Source: Holophagales bacterium (GTDB taxonomy: Bacteria; Acidobacteriota; Thermoanaerobaculia; Multivoradales; Multivoraceae). Taken from it: a DNA stretch of 64,000 nucleotides. The notes beneath the pieces were generated by a model. The model did not search any database and was not told where the DNA came from. It worked only from the letters and a program-made list of their open reading frames with translations. This document shows positions 28,240 to 37,131 of this stretch, in pieces. The stretch's first letter is position 1, and the number at the start of each line of letters is the position of its first letter. The position numbers were made by a program, and so were the translations under genes. The DNA is taken from contig VXSP01000006.1 in assembly GCA_009837885.1 (NCBI GenBank), positions 62,001 through 126,000 of the forward strand. The letters run 5' to 3'.

Positions 28240-28584
28240 ATGCGCAAAGCCAGGATCCTCGTTGACGCCAGCCCGGACCGCGTCCACTTCAGCTTGGCAG
28301 TACCCGTGGACTTCCACCTGGAGGGAGAAGCGTGGATCGCATCGTGTCCTCTTCTGGACGTGGCGAGCCACGGCTCGAATCGGCAGGAGGCCCAGGAGAT
28401 GCTGGGCGAAGCTCTGGGCGCCTTCCTCTTCACTTGCTACGACATCGGAACCCTGGACGAAGTCCTGAGGGACTGCGGCTTTGAGGCCTCGGCCGAGAAC
28501 CGGTATTCCGCTGCCAGCACCACCGATCGCTTGGTGCCATTCCAGATGAGGCAGCAGCTTGTCCAGGCCGCTACGGCCTATTAG
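28240..28584 (+). CDS. hicB: HicB-like antitoxin
   Basis: A 114-residue protein from ATG 28240 (an in-frame GTG at 28216 would add 8 residues). The HicB partial RNase-H-like fold is visible: VDFHLEGEAWIASCPLLDVASHGSNRQEA, followed by EMLGEALGAFL. No clear DNA-binding tail is seen at the C-terminus. It overlaps the hicA gene by 26 bases. Antitoxin-first order is found in many HicBA pairs. Expected role: bind and silence HicA and repress the operon. Confidence 0.82.
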   Translation: MRKARILVDASPDRVHFSLAVPVDFHLEGEAWIASCPLLDVASHGSNRQEAQEMLGEALGAFLFTCYDIGTLDEVLRDCGFEASAENRYSAASTTDRLVPFQMRQQLVQAATAY

Positions 28585-28789
28585 GCCGCGCCGGCTGGTC
28601 CGCGCCTTTGAACGGGACGGCTGGACCAGGAAGCACCAGGTCGGCTCGCATCTGACACTGACCAAGGTAGGGGCGAGCCGACCGGTGGTCATCCCAATGG
28701 GCAAGGACGTGCCGGTGGGGATCATCCTGAAGAACATGCGAACAGCCGGGATGAGCCGGAGACGGCTCTTCGAGCTTCTCGATGAGTAG
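28559..28789 (+). CDS. hicA: HicA-like mRNA interferase toxin
   Basis: A 76-residue double-stranded-RNA-binding-fold toxin with the hallmark catalytic His in HQVGSHLTLTK and the second strand RPVVIPMGKDVPVG. It begins with TTG inside hicB, and its stop overlaps the start of the GHKL/DUF3883 gene by 8 bases (ATGAGTAG), so three genes appear translationally coupled. HicA cleaves mRNA independently of the ribosome in known systems. Length and His are normal, so activity is likely. Confidence 0.85.
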   Translation: MSRPLRPIRPRRLVRAFERDGWTRKHQVGSHLTLTKVGASRPVVIPMGKDVPVGIILKNMRTAGMSRRRLFELLDE

Positions 28790-30209
28790 TCGGGCACCGC
28801 AGGCCGAACGCGATCCTCGCGACTTCGTATCTCGGGTACGGCGGGAAAACGAGGAGGAGTTCGGCAAGACCGCCCGACAAGCCGTCGAGCGAATGCTCGC
28901 TGCCGGCCATTCCCGTCCCTGGACCTACGTGTACGAACTGACCCAGAACGCCATCGACGCGGGCGCCCGCCGAGTTGAGTGGCGGCGGATCGATCAAGAC
29001 ACCGTGCGCTTCCGGCACGACGGCGCGCAAGCGCTCGACGAGGAACACGTCCGGGCCTTGGCGTCGCTCGGCCAATCCACGAAGGGGCTCGCCGCGATCG
29101 GGTTCATGGGGGTGGGCTTCAAGTCGGTCTTCTCCCGCTTTCGCCGAGCGCGAGTCTCCGGGTTCGGATGGCGCTTCCGCTTCAACATCACCACCGACCG
29201 AGGGGACCTTGGAGCGAGAGTCATCCGTTGGTTCGACACGCTGCTTCCGGAGTGGGACGAAGAGTCCCCGCCGCTGAACGCGGAAGCCGACTACACCACC
29301 GTTTTTCAGCTCAGCCATCGGGCGGATCCCGACCCGCCTCTTATGGCTGACCTTGAGCGTCTCGCGGCCCCCGACGATCCGATCCCGCTCGCGGTCCTGG
29401 CGCTCCGCGGCCTCGAAGAGGTATGCATCGACGACGTGACGTGGCGCCTCTCCGCCAAGGACTGCGACGTTGAAGTCCGATCGTCGCCCGAGGGGAGGCT
29501 CTTCCGGTGGCAGTCGTTTGCCTCCAACTACCGCCCCGGAAACGACGAGATGCGTGCGTTCCTCGAGGCGCGCCGCGAACTCAACGATCAACGTGACGCT
29601 CGGGGCCAACGGCCGGAGCGGCAAGTCATCGCGTTGCTACCGCTGGACAGTACGGGGAGACCCGCTCCACCAGACCGCGGGCGCGCCTACGCGACACTCC
29701 CGACACAGGCGTCCGTGCCGTTTGGCTTCCACCTACAAGCCGACTGGCTCGTCGATCTCGACCGCCAGAACTTGAGGCCCATCGAGGAGAACGCCTGGCA
29801 GCAAGCCATCGTGCGCCAGGTGCCCGAACTCGTCCGGCAGATCCTAGTGTGGCTCAAGAAGCAACCGGAAGGGTCCAAAGAACGAGGGTACCGGCTCCTG
29901 GCCGATCCGACGAAGGACGACGATCCACTCTCGGAAGCGCTCGGACACCTCCAACAGGACTTCGCTCGCGCGATCGGCGACCTGAACGTCGTGCCGATTC
30001 ATGGAGGCACGAAAGGCAGTTACTCCACTCTGGACGTCAGATGGTCGGACACACTGCCGCGTTGGTGGAGTGCATTGGCCGAACTGCCTGAGGATGGGCG
30101 GACGGATGCTCTGTTCGCACTCTGGCACGGCATCAAGGACCGGGAGTGGAACGATGTGCCAGCCGTCCCGACCGAGGCGACCGTCGCCAGAATCTCGTGC
30201 CCCTTGTGA
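28782..30209 (+). CDS. GHKL (sacsin/Hsp90-like) ATPase, N-terminal fragment of a DUF3883 protein
   Basis: 475 residues up to a premature stop. The N-terminal GHKL ATPase is intact: N box ELTQNAIDAGA (52-62), G1 FRHDG (about 77-81), and the lid/G2 region GQSTKGLAAIGFMGVGFKSVF (split here only by position, 97-117). The rest matches the long body of sacsin-like ATPases. The C-terminal part with DUF3883 continues in other frames to 31471, so the gene was originally about 890 residues. Proteins with this domain pair occur in defence islands. Coupled to hicA by an 8-base overlap. A premature stop near 30207 follows a frame change around 30195. Confidence 0.75.
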   Translation: MSSRAPQAERDPRDFVSRVRRENEEEFGKTARQAVERMLAAGHSRPWTYVYELTQNAIDAGARRVEWRRIDQDTVRFRHDGAQALDEEHVRALASLGQSTKGLAAIGFMGVGFKSVFSRFRRARVSGFGWRFRFNITTDRGDLGARVIRWFDTLLPEWDEESPPLNAEADYTTVFQLSHRADPDPPLMADLERLAAPDDPIPLAVLALRGLEEVCIDDVTWRLSAKDCDVEVRSSPEGRLFRWQSFASNYRPGNDEMRAFLEARRELNDQRDARGQRPERQVIALLPLDSTGRPAPPDRGRAYATLPTQASVPFGFHLQADWLVDLDRQNLRPIEENAWQQAIVRQVPELVRQILVWLKKQPEGSKERGYRLLADPTKDDDPLSEALGHLQQDFARAIGDLNVVPIHGGTKGSYSTLDVRWSDTLPRWWSALAELPEDGRTDALFALWHGIKDREWNDVPAVPTEATVARISCPL

Positions 30210-30210
30210 T

Positions 30211-31218
30211 GACGGAGGATGGCGACCGGAAACCCCGTGAAGCCTTGCTCGCGGACCCGCTCGTCGACCATGGCCGTTGTCGCCGAGACCTGTTCCAGAG
30301 CAGCCCGGCACTCCTCGAGGACTACGCGATCATCGAAGATCGACGGGCCGTGGTTCTGTTCCTGGAGCGACACGCAGGCTTGTCGCCACCGCCTACCGCT
30401 ACGTGCTGGACGATCTCGACGCCGGGAGTCTCCCGGTGTCCCAGTGGGACCAGCGTCGAAAGCACGCCCGGCTCTATGGGCAAGGTCAGTGGCGGCCAGT
30501 CGACCCATCCTCGATCATCGTGGCCGATGTGCAGTCACCGTTGATCCGCCAACTCCTCCCCGACAATCGAATCGCGGTGGCGGCGGCCCACCTGGGCGAA
30601 ACGTCCAAATCCGTTCGTCGAGTCGCCGAGCGCCTTGGCATCCACCTACTATCGGACCAAGTCAAGATCCAGGCCGGCAGAGCGGTTGATCGGAAAACGC
30701 CTTGGGCCGGCCGCCTCAAGCGAATTGTCCAAACCTTGGCCCTGCTAGAGGATCGACAGGAGATTCAGAAACTGACCTTCCACGAGGACTTGACTCTGCG
30801 CGTCGCAGGCACGGAGCGTCCGCTCCTGGCCTACGTCGAGGGCGACATTCTCCGGCTCTCCGGCGAACCCTCGAGCTTCGCCGTCGAGGCAGCCGACCAG
30901 CTCGTGAACCACTTCCGACTTGGCCAGCGGGGCCACGAGGTCGCGTGGCTGACCGGAGCGCTCTTCGCGCTGGAGGACTCGATGTCGTTCCGGACACATC
31001 TCAAGACGCTGGCGGATGGACTCGGCGTGGAGAGCGATCTCGACGACCTGGGGACGAACGACCACGCCGAGCCTGTTGCGGAAAGCGACGAATTCAGCGA
31101 GCCAGGCCGAGTTCGAGAAAAGGGAGGGTCGGGAAGCTCTGGAAGCGCCAGACGGTCAGCCCGGTTTCGACGTGCTCAGCCGAGACCCGCAGACCGGCAG
31201 GGAGCTCCGCCGCATTGA
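30211..31218 (+). pseudogene. Middle part of the broken GHKL/DUF3883 gene
   Basis: Two out-of-phase pieces of the same protein. From about 30196 to 30375 the coding frame is shifted (EALLADPLVDHGRC, SSPALLEDYAIIEDRRAVV). From about 30375 to 31105 the frame shifts again and stays open (RLVATAYRYVLDDLDAGSLP, GRLKRIVQTLALLEDRQEI, LLAYVEGDILRLSG); a gene finder would call 30277-31218. Both pieces are protein-like, with no stops in their sections, so the damage is recent or comes from sequence error. No function separable from the parent gene. Confidence 0.65.
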
Positions 31219-31471
31219 AGTGAAGGGCGTGCAAAGACGATTCGAGAAGGACGCCAGCGTCCTCCTGTCCGCCCGCCAAGTCAACGACGCACTGCAGCAG
31301 GAAGATGGAGCCGAGTACTGGCTCTATGTCGTCGATTCAACCGACACCGTGGAACCACGGGTGATTCCAATCCCCTGGACACGGTGGCACGGCCGGCTAC
31401 GCTACGGCTTCTTCGCCCGCGCCTGGAACCAGTACGCAGAAGAACCGAGTGATCCTGCGGTCCAGGACTAG
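31016..31471 (+). pseudogene. DUF3883 C-terminal domain of the broken GHKL gene
   Basis: The meaningful part starts near 31105 in the frame of this ORF and ends at the stop at 31471. It shows the DUF3883 core: GFDVLSRDPQTG, RRIEVKGVQ, DASVLLSARQVNDAL, YWLYVVDS. The Asp ... Glu-x-Lys spacing fits a PD-(D/E)xK nuclease-like fold, the usual reading for this domain. The upstream piece runs in another frame to 31218, so the third frame change lies near 31100-31110. A nuclease domain behind a GHKL ATPase suggests a defence or restriction function. Confidence 0.65.
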
Positions 31472-31581
31472 TGCGTCCTGGTCCCAAGTCGACGGCCATA
31501 CGGACGGGTGATCGGCGAGGACAACCAGAAACTGATCAGCCGGCGACCAGCACCGCCCAGCGGCGGCGATAAGCTGCCCTG

Positions 31582-33504
31582 ATGACCCCCACGCTGGCCC
31601 CTGGTTTCCGCGTTCGTCTCCTGGCGCTCGCCATCGCCGCCGTTTGCGCCGCCGCTCCGGCCCTCGCCCAGCGCACCGTCAAGCCCGTCCTGCACGGCCG
31701 GCACTGGGTGGCCGTGACCGGCAAACCGCTGGCCGCCACGGCCGGCGCGCTGATCTTCGCCCGCGGCGGCAACGCCGTGGACGCGACGTGCGCCATGCTC
31801 GCGGCCACGTCGACGATGTGGGACACGCTCGGCTGGGGCGGGGAAACCCAGGCCCTGATCTTCGACCCGCGGAACAACGAGGTGGTCGGAATCAACGCGC
31901 TCGGCGTCGCGCCGACCGGTGCGACGGTCGAGTTCTACCGTGACCAGGGCCATGTCTACCCACCCGAGTACGGACCGCTCGCGGCGGTGACGCCGGGCAC
32001 CCCAGGCGGGCTGATCGTCATGCTCGCGCACTACGGGACGATGAGCCTGGCCGAAGTGCTCGAACCGTCCATTCAGATGGCGGACGGCTACCCGATCGAG
32101 CGCGCCCAGGCCGACAACATGGAGAGGCGCCGGGAGATGCTCCAGCAGTGGCCGGACTCGGCCCGGGTCTTCCTGCCCCACCGGTCGTCGTCCGGGGACA
32201 GCGACGGTCGCGCGGCGCCGAGAGAGGGCGAGATCTTCCGCCAGCCGGACCTGCTCGACACCTTGCGCAAGCTCGTCGACGCTGAGGCCGTCGCCCTCAA
32301 GCAGGGCAAGACCCGGGAGCAGGCCCTGGCCGCCGCCTACGACCGCTTCTACCGCGGCGACATCGCCGAGGAGTTCGTCCGCGGCTCACGCGAACTGGGC
32401 GGCCTCCACACGATGGCCGACCTGGATCAGTGGCAGGTTCATATCGAGGAACCGGTGCGCACGAACTACCGCGGCGTCGACGTCTACAAGCTGACGTCGT
32501 GGGTACAGGGGCCGGTCATGCTGCAGGCGCTGAACATCCTCGAGAACGCCGACCTCAAGGCGATGGGTTACAACTCGGCCCGTTACATCCACGCGCTCTA
32601 CCAGGCGATGAACCTGGCCTTCGCCGACCGCGACTTCTACTACGGCGATCCCTACTTCCCGCCCGCGGAACCGCTCGAGGGCCTGTTGTCGAAGAGCTAC
32701 GCGCGCGCTCGGTACGACGCGATCGACTGGGAGCGAAACGACGAGAACGCCCGCCCCGGCAACCCCTATGACTTCCAGGACGGCGACAATCCCTTCCTGG
32801 GCCTACTTGAGAAATGGACGCCGATCCCGCCGGCGGCGGACGCCGAGGGCGAACAGGGCTTCCAGCAGGCGTCGGCCGGCCGACAGCCCATGCCGCGCAT
32901 GACCTACGAGGAGGCGTTCACCGCCGGAACGACCTCGATCCAGGCCGCGGACGCCGAGGGTTGGGTCGTGTCCGTGACCCCCAGCGGCGCCTGGATCCCC
33001 GCCGTGATCGCCGGCCGCACCGGCATCGGCATGAGCCAGCGGATGCAGAGCTTCGTGCTCGACCCGGGGCTCAACCCGTACAACCTGCCCGAGCCGGGCA
33101 AGCGGCCCCGCGCCACGCTGACGCCCGGGATGGCGCTCAAGGACGGCCGGCCCTACCTGTCATTCGCGGTCCAGGGCGGCGACACCCAGGACCAGAACCT
33201 GCTCCAGTTCTTTCTCAACGTCTTCGAGTTCGGCATGAACGTCCAGGAAGCCGTCGAAGCGGCGAACATCACCAGTCACCAGATGCAGAGTTCCTTCGGC
33301 GCCCACGAGTCGCGACCGGGAGACCTCGACCTCCGCCGCGACGTGCCGCCCTGGGTGCGGCAGAAGCTCCGGGACATGGGCTATCAAGTCCGCACGCTGG
33401 ACCGCACCTCCGGACCGATCACCGCGATCTGGTTCGACCGCGAGAACGGCACCATGTGGGGCGGCGCCAGCGACTACGGCGAGGACTACGGCATCGCCTG
33501 GTGA
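31582..33504 (+). CDS. Gamma-glutamyltransferase family protein, secreted
   Basis: A 640-residue Ntn-hydrolase with a signal peptide (LLALAIAAVCAAAPALA). The self-cleavage/nucleophile site is GTTS with Thr at about 450, and the small-subunit core follows. The conserved GGNAVDATCAM (near residues 60-70), TPGTPGG and the C-terminal domain are present. The sequence is diverged from E. coli Ggt, so the real substrate may be another gamma-glutamyl or acyl compound, such as glutathione or a cephalosporin-like amide. Precedes the M16 protease by 40 bases. Confidence 0.88.
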   Translation: MTPTLAPGFRVRLLALAIAAVCAAAPALAQRTVKPVLHGRHWVAVTGKPLAATAGALIFARGGNAVDATCAMLAATSTMWDTLGWGGETQALIFDPRNNEVVGINALGVAPTGATVEFYRDQGHVYPPEYGPLAAVTPGTPGGLIVMLAHYGTMSLAEVLEPSIQMADGYPIERAQADNMERRREMLQQWPDSARVFLPHRSSSGDSDGRAAPREGEIFRQPDLLDTLRKLVDAEAVALKQGKTREQALAAAYDRFYRGDIAEEFVRGSRELGGLHTMADLDQWQVHIEEPVRTNYRGVDVYKLTSWVQGPVMLQALNILENADLKAMGYNSARYIHALYQAMNLAFADRDFYYGDPYFPPAEPLEGLLSKSYARARYDAIDWERNDENARPGNPYDFQDGDNPFLGLLEKWTPIPPAADAEGEQGFQQASAGRQPMPRMTYEEAFTAGTTSIQAADAEGWVVSVTPSGAWIPAVIAGRTGIGMSQRMQSFVLDPGLNPYNLPEPGKRPRATLTPGMALKDGRPYLSFAVQGGDTQDQNLLQFFLNVFEFGMNVQEAVEAANITSHQMQSSFGAHESRPGDLDLRRDVPPWVRQKLRDMGYQVRTLDRTSGPITAIWFDRENGTMWGGASDYGEDYGIAW

Positions 33505-33544
33505 CGACGGATTCGACCGCCCCTCTTGACTCAAGGAGAAACCC

Positions 33545-36313
33545 GTGAAGCGACTGCTCAGCGCGCCCTCTGCCCTCTGCCTCCTGATCTTAGCCACGGC
33601 CTGTGGCGAGTCCGCCCGCACCGGAACCCCGTCGGCCGACATCGTCGACATCCCGAACACGAAGTACGTGCTGGACAACGGCCTGCGCCTCATCGTCCAC
33701 GAAGACCACAAGGCGCCGATCGTCGCCGTCAACGTCTGGTACGACGTCGGCGCCGGCGACGAGAAGATCGGCAAGACCGGCTTCGCCCACCTGTTCGAGC
33801 ACCTGATGTTCAACGGCAGCGAGCACTTCAACGACGACTACTTCAAGCCCTTCGACCGGGTCGGCGCGACCGGCATGAACGGGACGACGAACCAGGACCG
33901 GACGAACTACTTCCAGGTCGTGCCGACGACGGCGCTCGACATGGCGCTGTGGATGGAGTCCGACCGCATGGGCCACATGCGGGCGGCCGTCGACCAGGCC
34001 CGGCTCGACGAGCAGCGCGGCGTGGTCCAGAACGAGAAGCGCCAGGGCGAGAACCAGCCCTACGGCAAGGTCTTTCTGACCATCTTCGAGAACACCTACC
34101 CCGACGGCCACCCCTACGACCACTCGACGATCGGCTCGATGGAGGACCTGAACGCCGCCTCGCTGGCCGACGTGCACGAGTGGTTCGACACCTGGTACGG
34201 CGCCGCCAACGCGGTTCTCGTCGTTGCCGGCGACGTCGAGGCCGAGGACGTGAAGGCGCGGGTCGAGAAGTACTTCGGCCACATCCCCTCCGGACCGCCG
34301 CTGATCAAGCCCGACGTTTCCCTTGCCCGCCGGAGCGAGCCGAGCCGGATCGTCCTCCAGGACCGGGTGCCCCAGGCCCGGGTCTACAAGGCCTGGAACG
34401 TCGCCACGGTGAGGGACAAGTCCGTCGATCACCTCTCCCTGGCCAGCGACGTCCTGGCCGCCGGCAAGAGTTCCCGCCTCTACAAGCGGCTGGTCTACGA
34501 CGATCAGATCGCCACCGATGTCAGCGCCTTCGTCATGACCCGCCAGTTCGGCAGCCTGTTCCTCGTCATCGCGACCGCCACGCCCGGCCAGGACCTCGCC
34601 GAGGTCGAGGCCGTCCTCGACGAGGAACTCGAGGCCTTCCTCGCCTCGGGACCGACCGCGGCCGAACTGGCGCGGGCGCAGGCCAGCACGCGGGCCAGCT
34701 TCATTCGCGGCGTCGAACGGATCGGCGGCTTCGGCGGCAAGTCCGACGTGCTGGCCGCCAGCGAGGTCTACCTCGGTAGCCCCGACGGCCACAAGACGAC
34801 CCAAGCGAACCTCCTGAGCGCCACCGTCGCCGACGTCCACGGCGCCGCCCTCGAGTGGCTGGACGACGGTCTTCTGACCGTCGAGGTGAGGCCCTTCGCC
34901 ACCTACACGACGAGCGAAAGCACGGTCGACCGCTCATCCGGTCCGCCCGAGGTCGCCGAGTTCCCCTCCGCTTCGTTCCCGGCGCGCGAAACCGCGGAAC
35001 TCGACAACGGTCTGAGCCTCATCCTGGCCCGGCGCGACGCGGTGCCGGTCGTCAACCTGACCATGCTGCTCGACGCCGGCTACGCCTCCGATCAGTTCGC
35101 CCTGCCGGGCACCGCGCGGATGGCGATGGGGATGCTCGACGAGGGCACGACGTCCAGGGGCGCGCTCGAGATCTCGGACACGCTCGACAGCCTCGGCGCC
35201 AACCTCGGAGCGGGCTCGAACCTCGACGTGTCGACCGTATCGATGAGCGCGCTCGCGGAGAATCTCGACGAATCCCTCGACCTGTTCGCCGACGTCATCC
35301 TGAACCCCTCCTTCCCGGAGGACGAGTTCGAACGCCAGCAACAACAGCAGCTCGCCGGCATCGGCCGCGAGAAGGTACAGCCGGTGTCGATGGCCCAGCG
35401 CGTCCTGCCCCGTATCCTCTACGGCGAGGGGCACGCGTACAGCAATCCGCTGACCGGCTCGGGAACCGAGGAGTCGGTAGGCGCGCTCGATGTCGACGCC
35501 CTGCAAGCGTTCCACGACACCTGGTTCAAGCCGAACAACGCGACCCTGATCGTCGTCGGCGACATCACGATGGATGACCTGCTACCGGCGATCGAGTCCC
35601 GCTTTGCGAGCTGGGAGGCGGGCGACGTGCCGGCCAAGAACCTCGCCGAAGTCGCGCCGAAGCCCGAGACGGTCGTCTACCTGATCGACCGGCCCGACTC
35701 CGCGCAGTCGATCATCTTCGCCGGGCAGCTTGCGCCACCGAAGGGCGATCCCCGCAACCTCCAGATCGAGGCGATGAACGACATCATCGGCGGCGGCTTC
35801 ACCTCGAGGATCAACCTGAACCTCCGCGAGGACAAGGGCTGGTCGTACGGCGCCCGGGCGATCCTCCTCGACGCCGCGGGGCAACGCCCCTACTACGCGT
35901 TCGCTCCGGTCCAGACCGACCGGACGGCCGAGTCGATGGCCGAGATCGACAAGGAGATTCGGGGCATCCGGAGCGGCGGCAGTAGGCCGCCGACCGCGGA
36001 CGAACTGGCGAAGGTGACGGACCAGAACACGCTGACCCTGCCCGGGCGCTGGGAAACGAACGGCGCGGTGATGGCGAGCCTCATCGAGATGAGCCGCTTC
36101 AACCTGCCGGACGACTACTGGGACACGTTCGCGGAAGCCGTACGGGGAGTCGGCCTCGCCGACGTCAGCGCCCAGGCGGACCGCGTACTCCAACCCGACA
36201 ACCTGGTCTGGATCGTGGTCGGCGACCGGGTCCGGATCGAGGAGAAGATCCGGGCGCTGGGGCTTGGCGAGATGCGGTTCCTGGACGCGGACGGGAACCC
36301 GGTGGAAGTCTAG
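33545..36313 (+). CDS. M16-family zinc metalloprotease, lipoprotein
   Basis: A 922-residue tandem M16 protein. Lipobox LATAC with Cys20, so anchored at the outer or inner membrane on the periplasmic side. The inverted zinc motif HLFEH is at 82-86 with the downstream Glu region; the second half (about 480-920) is the inactive M16 domain with MGMLDEGT and the GGGFTSRINLNLRE segment. GTG start with AAGGAG upstream. This architecture is that of PqqL/pitrilysin-like peptidases that clear peptides. Follows the GGT-like gene, perhaps in one operon. Confidence 0.93.
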   Translation: MKRLLSAPSALCLLILATACGESARTGTPSADIVDIPNTKYVLDNGLRLIVHEDHKAPIVAVNVWYDVGAGDEKIGKTGFAHLFEHLMFNGSEHFNDDYFKPFDRVGATGMNGTTNQDRTNYFQVVPTTALDMALWMESDRMGHMRAAVDQARLDEQRGVVQNEKRQGENQPYGKVFLTIFENTYPDGHPYDHSTIGSMEDLNAASLADVHEWFDTWYGAANAVLVVAGDVEAEDVKARVEKYFGHIPSGPPLIKPDVSLARRSEPSRIVLQDRVPQARVYKAWNVATVRDKSVDHLSLASDVLAAGKSSRLYKRLVYDDQIATDVSAFVMTRQFGSLFLVIATATPGQDLAEVEAVLDEELEAFLASGPTAAELARAQASTRASFIRGVERIGGFGGKSDVLAASEVYLGSPDGHKTTQANLLSATVADVHGAALEWLDDGLLTVEVRPFATYTTSESTVDRSSGPPEVAEFPSASFPARETAELDNGLSLILARRDAVPVVNLTMLLDAGYASDQFALPGTARMAMGMLDEGTTSRGALEISDTLDSLGANLGAGSNLDVSTVSMSALAENLDESLDLFADVILNPSFPEDEFERQQQQQLAGIGREKVQPVSMAQRVLPRILYGEGHAYSNPLTGSGTEESVGALDVDALQAFHDTWFKPNNATLIVVGDITMDDLLPAIESRFASWEAGDVPAKNLAEVAPKPETVVYLIDRPDSAQSIIFAGQLAPPKGDPRNLQIEAMNDIIGGGFTSRINLNLREDKGWSYGARAILLDAAGQRPYYAFAPVQTDRTAESMAEIDKEIRGIRSGGSRPPTADELAKVTDQNTLTLPGRWETNGAVMASLIEMSRFNLPDDYWDTFAEAVRGVGLADVSAQADRVLQPDNLVWIVVGDRVRIEEKIRALGLGEMRFLDADGNPVEV

Positions 36314-36332
36314 CTAGAGAAGCCGATCCGGA

Positions 36333-36369
36333 CCGGCGCTTCGCGCCGGATGCCGACGAGGACGTCGGC
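36333..36369. terminator. Two tandem hairpins between convergent genes
   Basis: Hairpin 1: CCGGCGC-TTC-GCGCCGG (36333-36349). Hairpin 2: GCCGACG-AGGA-CGTCGGC (36352-36369). They fill the 66-base gap between the stops at 36313 (plus) and 36380 (minus). Without a T run, they may act as a bidirectional 3' end structure. Confidence 0.5.
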
Positions 36370-36379
36370 GCACCCAGTG

Positions 36380-37108
36380 TCAGTCGTCGTCCGGCCAGCG
36401 CAGCTTGCGCCGCGTACCGGCGAACTCCACCGTCCGGCAATCTTCCGAAACCGTCCGCAGCAGCGCGAAACGGGGCGCGTCCGCGATCTCGACCAGCCCG
36501 TGGTCCGCGGACGTAGCGAACAGGCGTTCCTCCTCGTCCAGGCGCAGTGAGTCGGGATCGAGAGTGTCGGCGTGGCCGTTGTTCAGATCGGCCATGACCC
36601 GGTCGGTTCCGGCCTCAGCTCCTTCCCGCAGTTGAACCGCCACCAGCGGCGTGGTCGCGCAGTCGAGATAGCACTTGTCCCACCAGCCGTCGTTGACCCG
36701 GTACTCGACGAACCAGACGCCGAGGGCTCGTTCGAACCCGATGTGCTGGATGAAGAAACGCCGGATGCGCTCAGCCACCGGCTGCTCCTTCCACGACCAG
36801 CGCCGCTCCGCATCGACGACGATCGGCGGGTAGTGAAACGACATCAGCGCGTCGTCGAAGGCGCGCCCCCCGGCGACCGCCCGCGCCAGCGGCACCGGGA
36901 AGTAGGTGCCCCGCTCCAACCGGTCGAGCCGCTCCGGGAGTTCCTCGGCGACGACCGCCACCACGGCGGGGTCCCTTGCCGCCTCCGAGTCGGCCAGAGC
37001 CTCCCGGTCCACAGGCGACAATGGATTGCGGAACCGGGCCTGGTGGGAGAGGAAGATCGAGACCCCCCGGGGCCACAGCCGTTCGCAGGCCCGAAGCAGG
37101 TCGTCCAT
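36380..37108 (-). CDS. Conserved-looking protein of unknown function
   Basis: A 242-residue soluble protein from ATG 37108. Not recognised. It has several Trp-rich segments (RRWSWKEQPVAERI, FVEYRVNDGWWDKCYLDC) and ends in a basic tail. No signal peptide or membrane segment. It starts 23 bases after the RND transporter stop, so it is probably the last gene of the efflux operon; a role linked to it is only a guess. Confidence 0.6.
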   Translation of the reverse strand: MDDLLRACERLWPRGVSIFLSHQARFRNPLSPVDREALADSEAARDPAVVAVVAEELPERLDRLERGTYFPVPLARAVAGGRAFDDALMSFHYPPIVVDAERRWSWKEQPVAERIRRFFIQHIGFERALGVWFVEYRVNDGWWDKCYLDCATTPLVAVQLREGAEAGTDRVMADLNNGHADTLDPDSLRLDEEERLFATSADHGLVEIADAPRFALLRTVSEDCRTVEFAGTRRKLRWPDDD

Positions 37109-37131
37109 GACGCGAAGTTCTCTGCCGGCTC

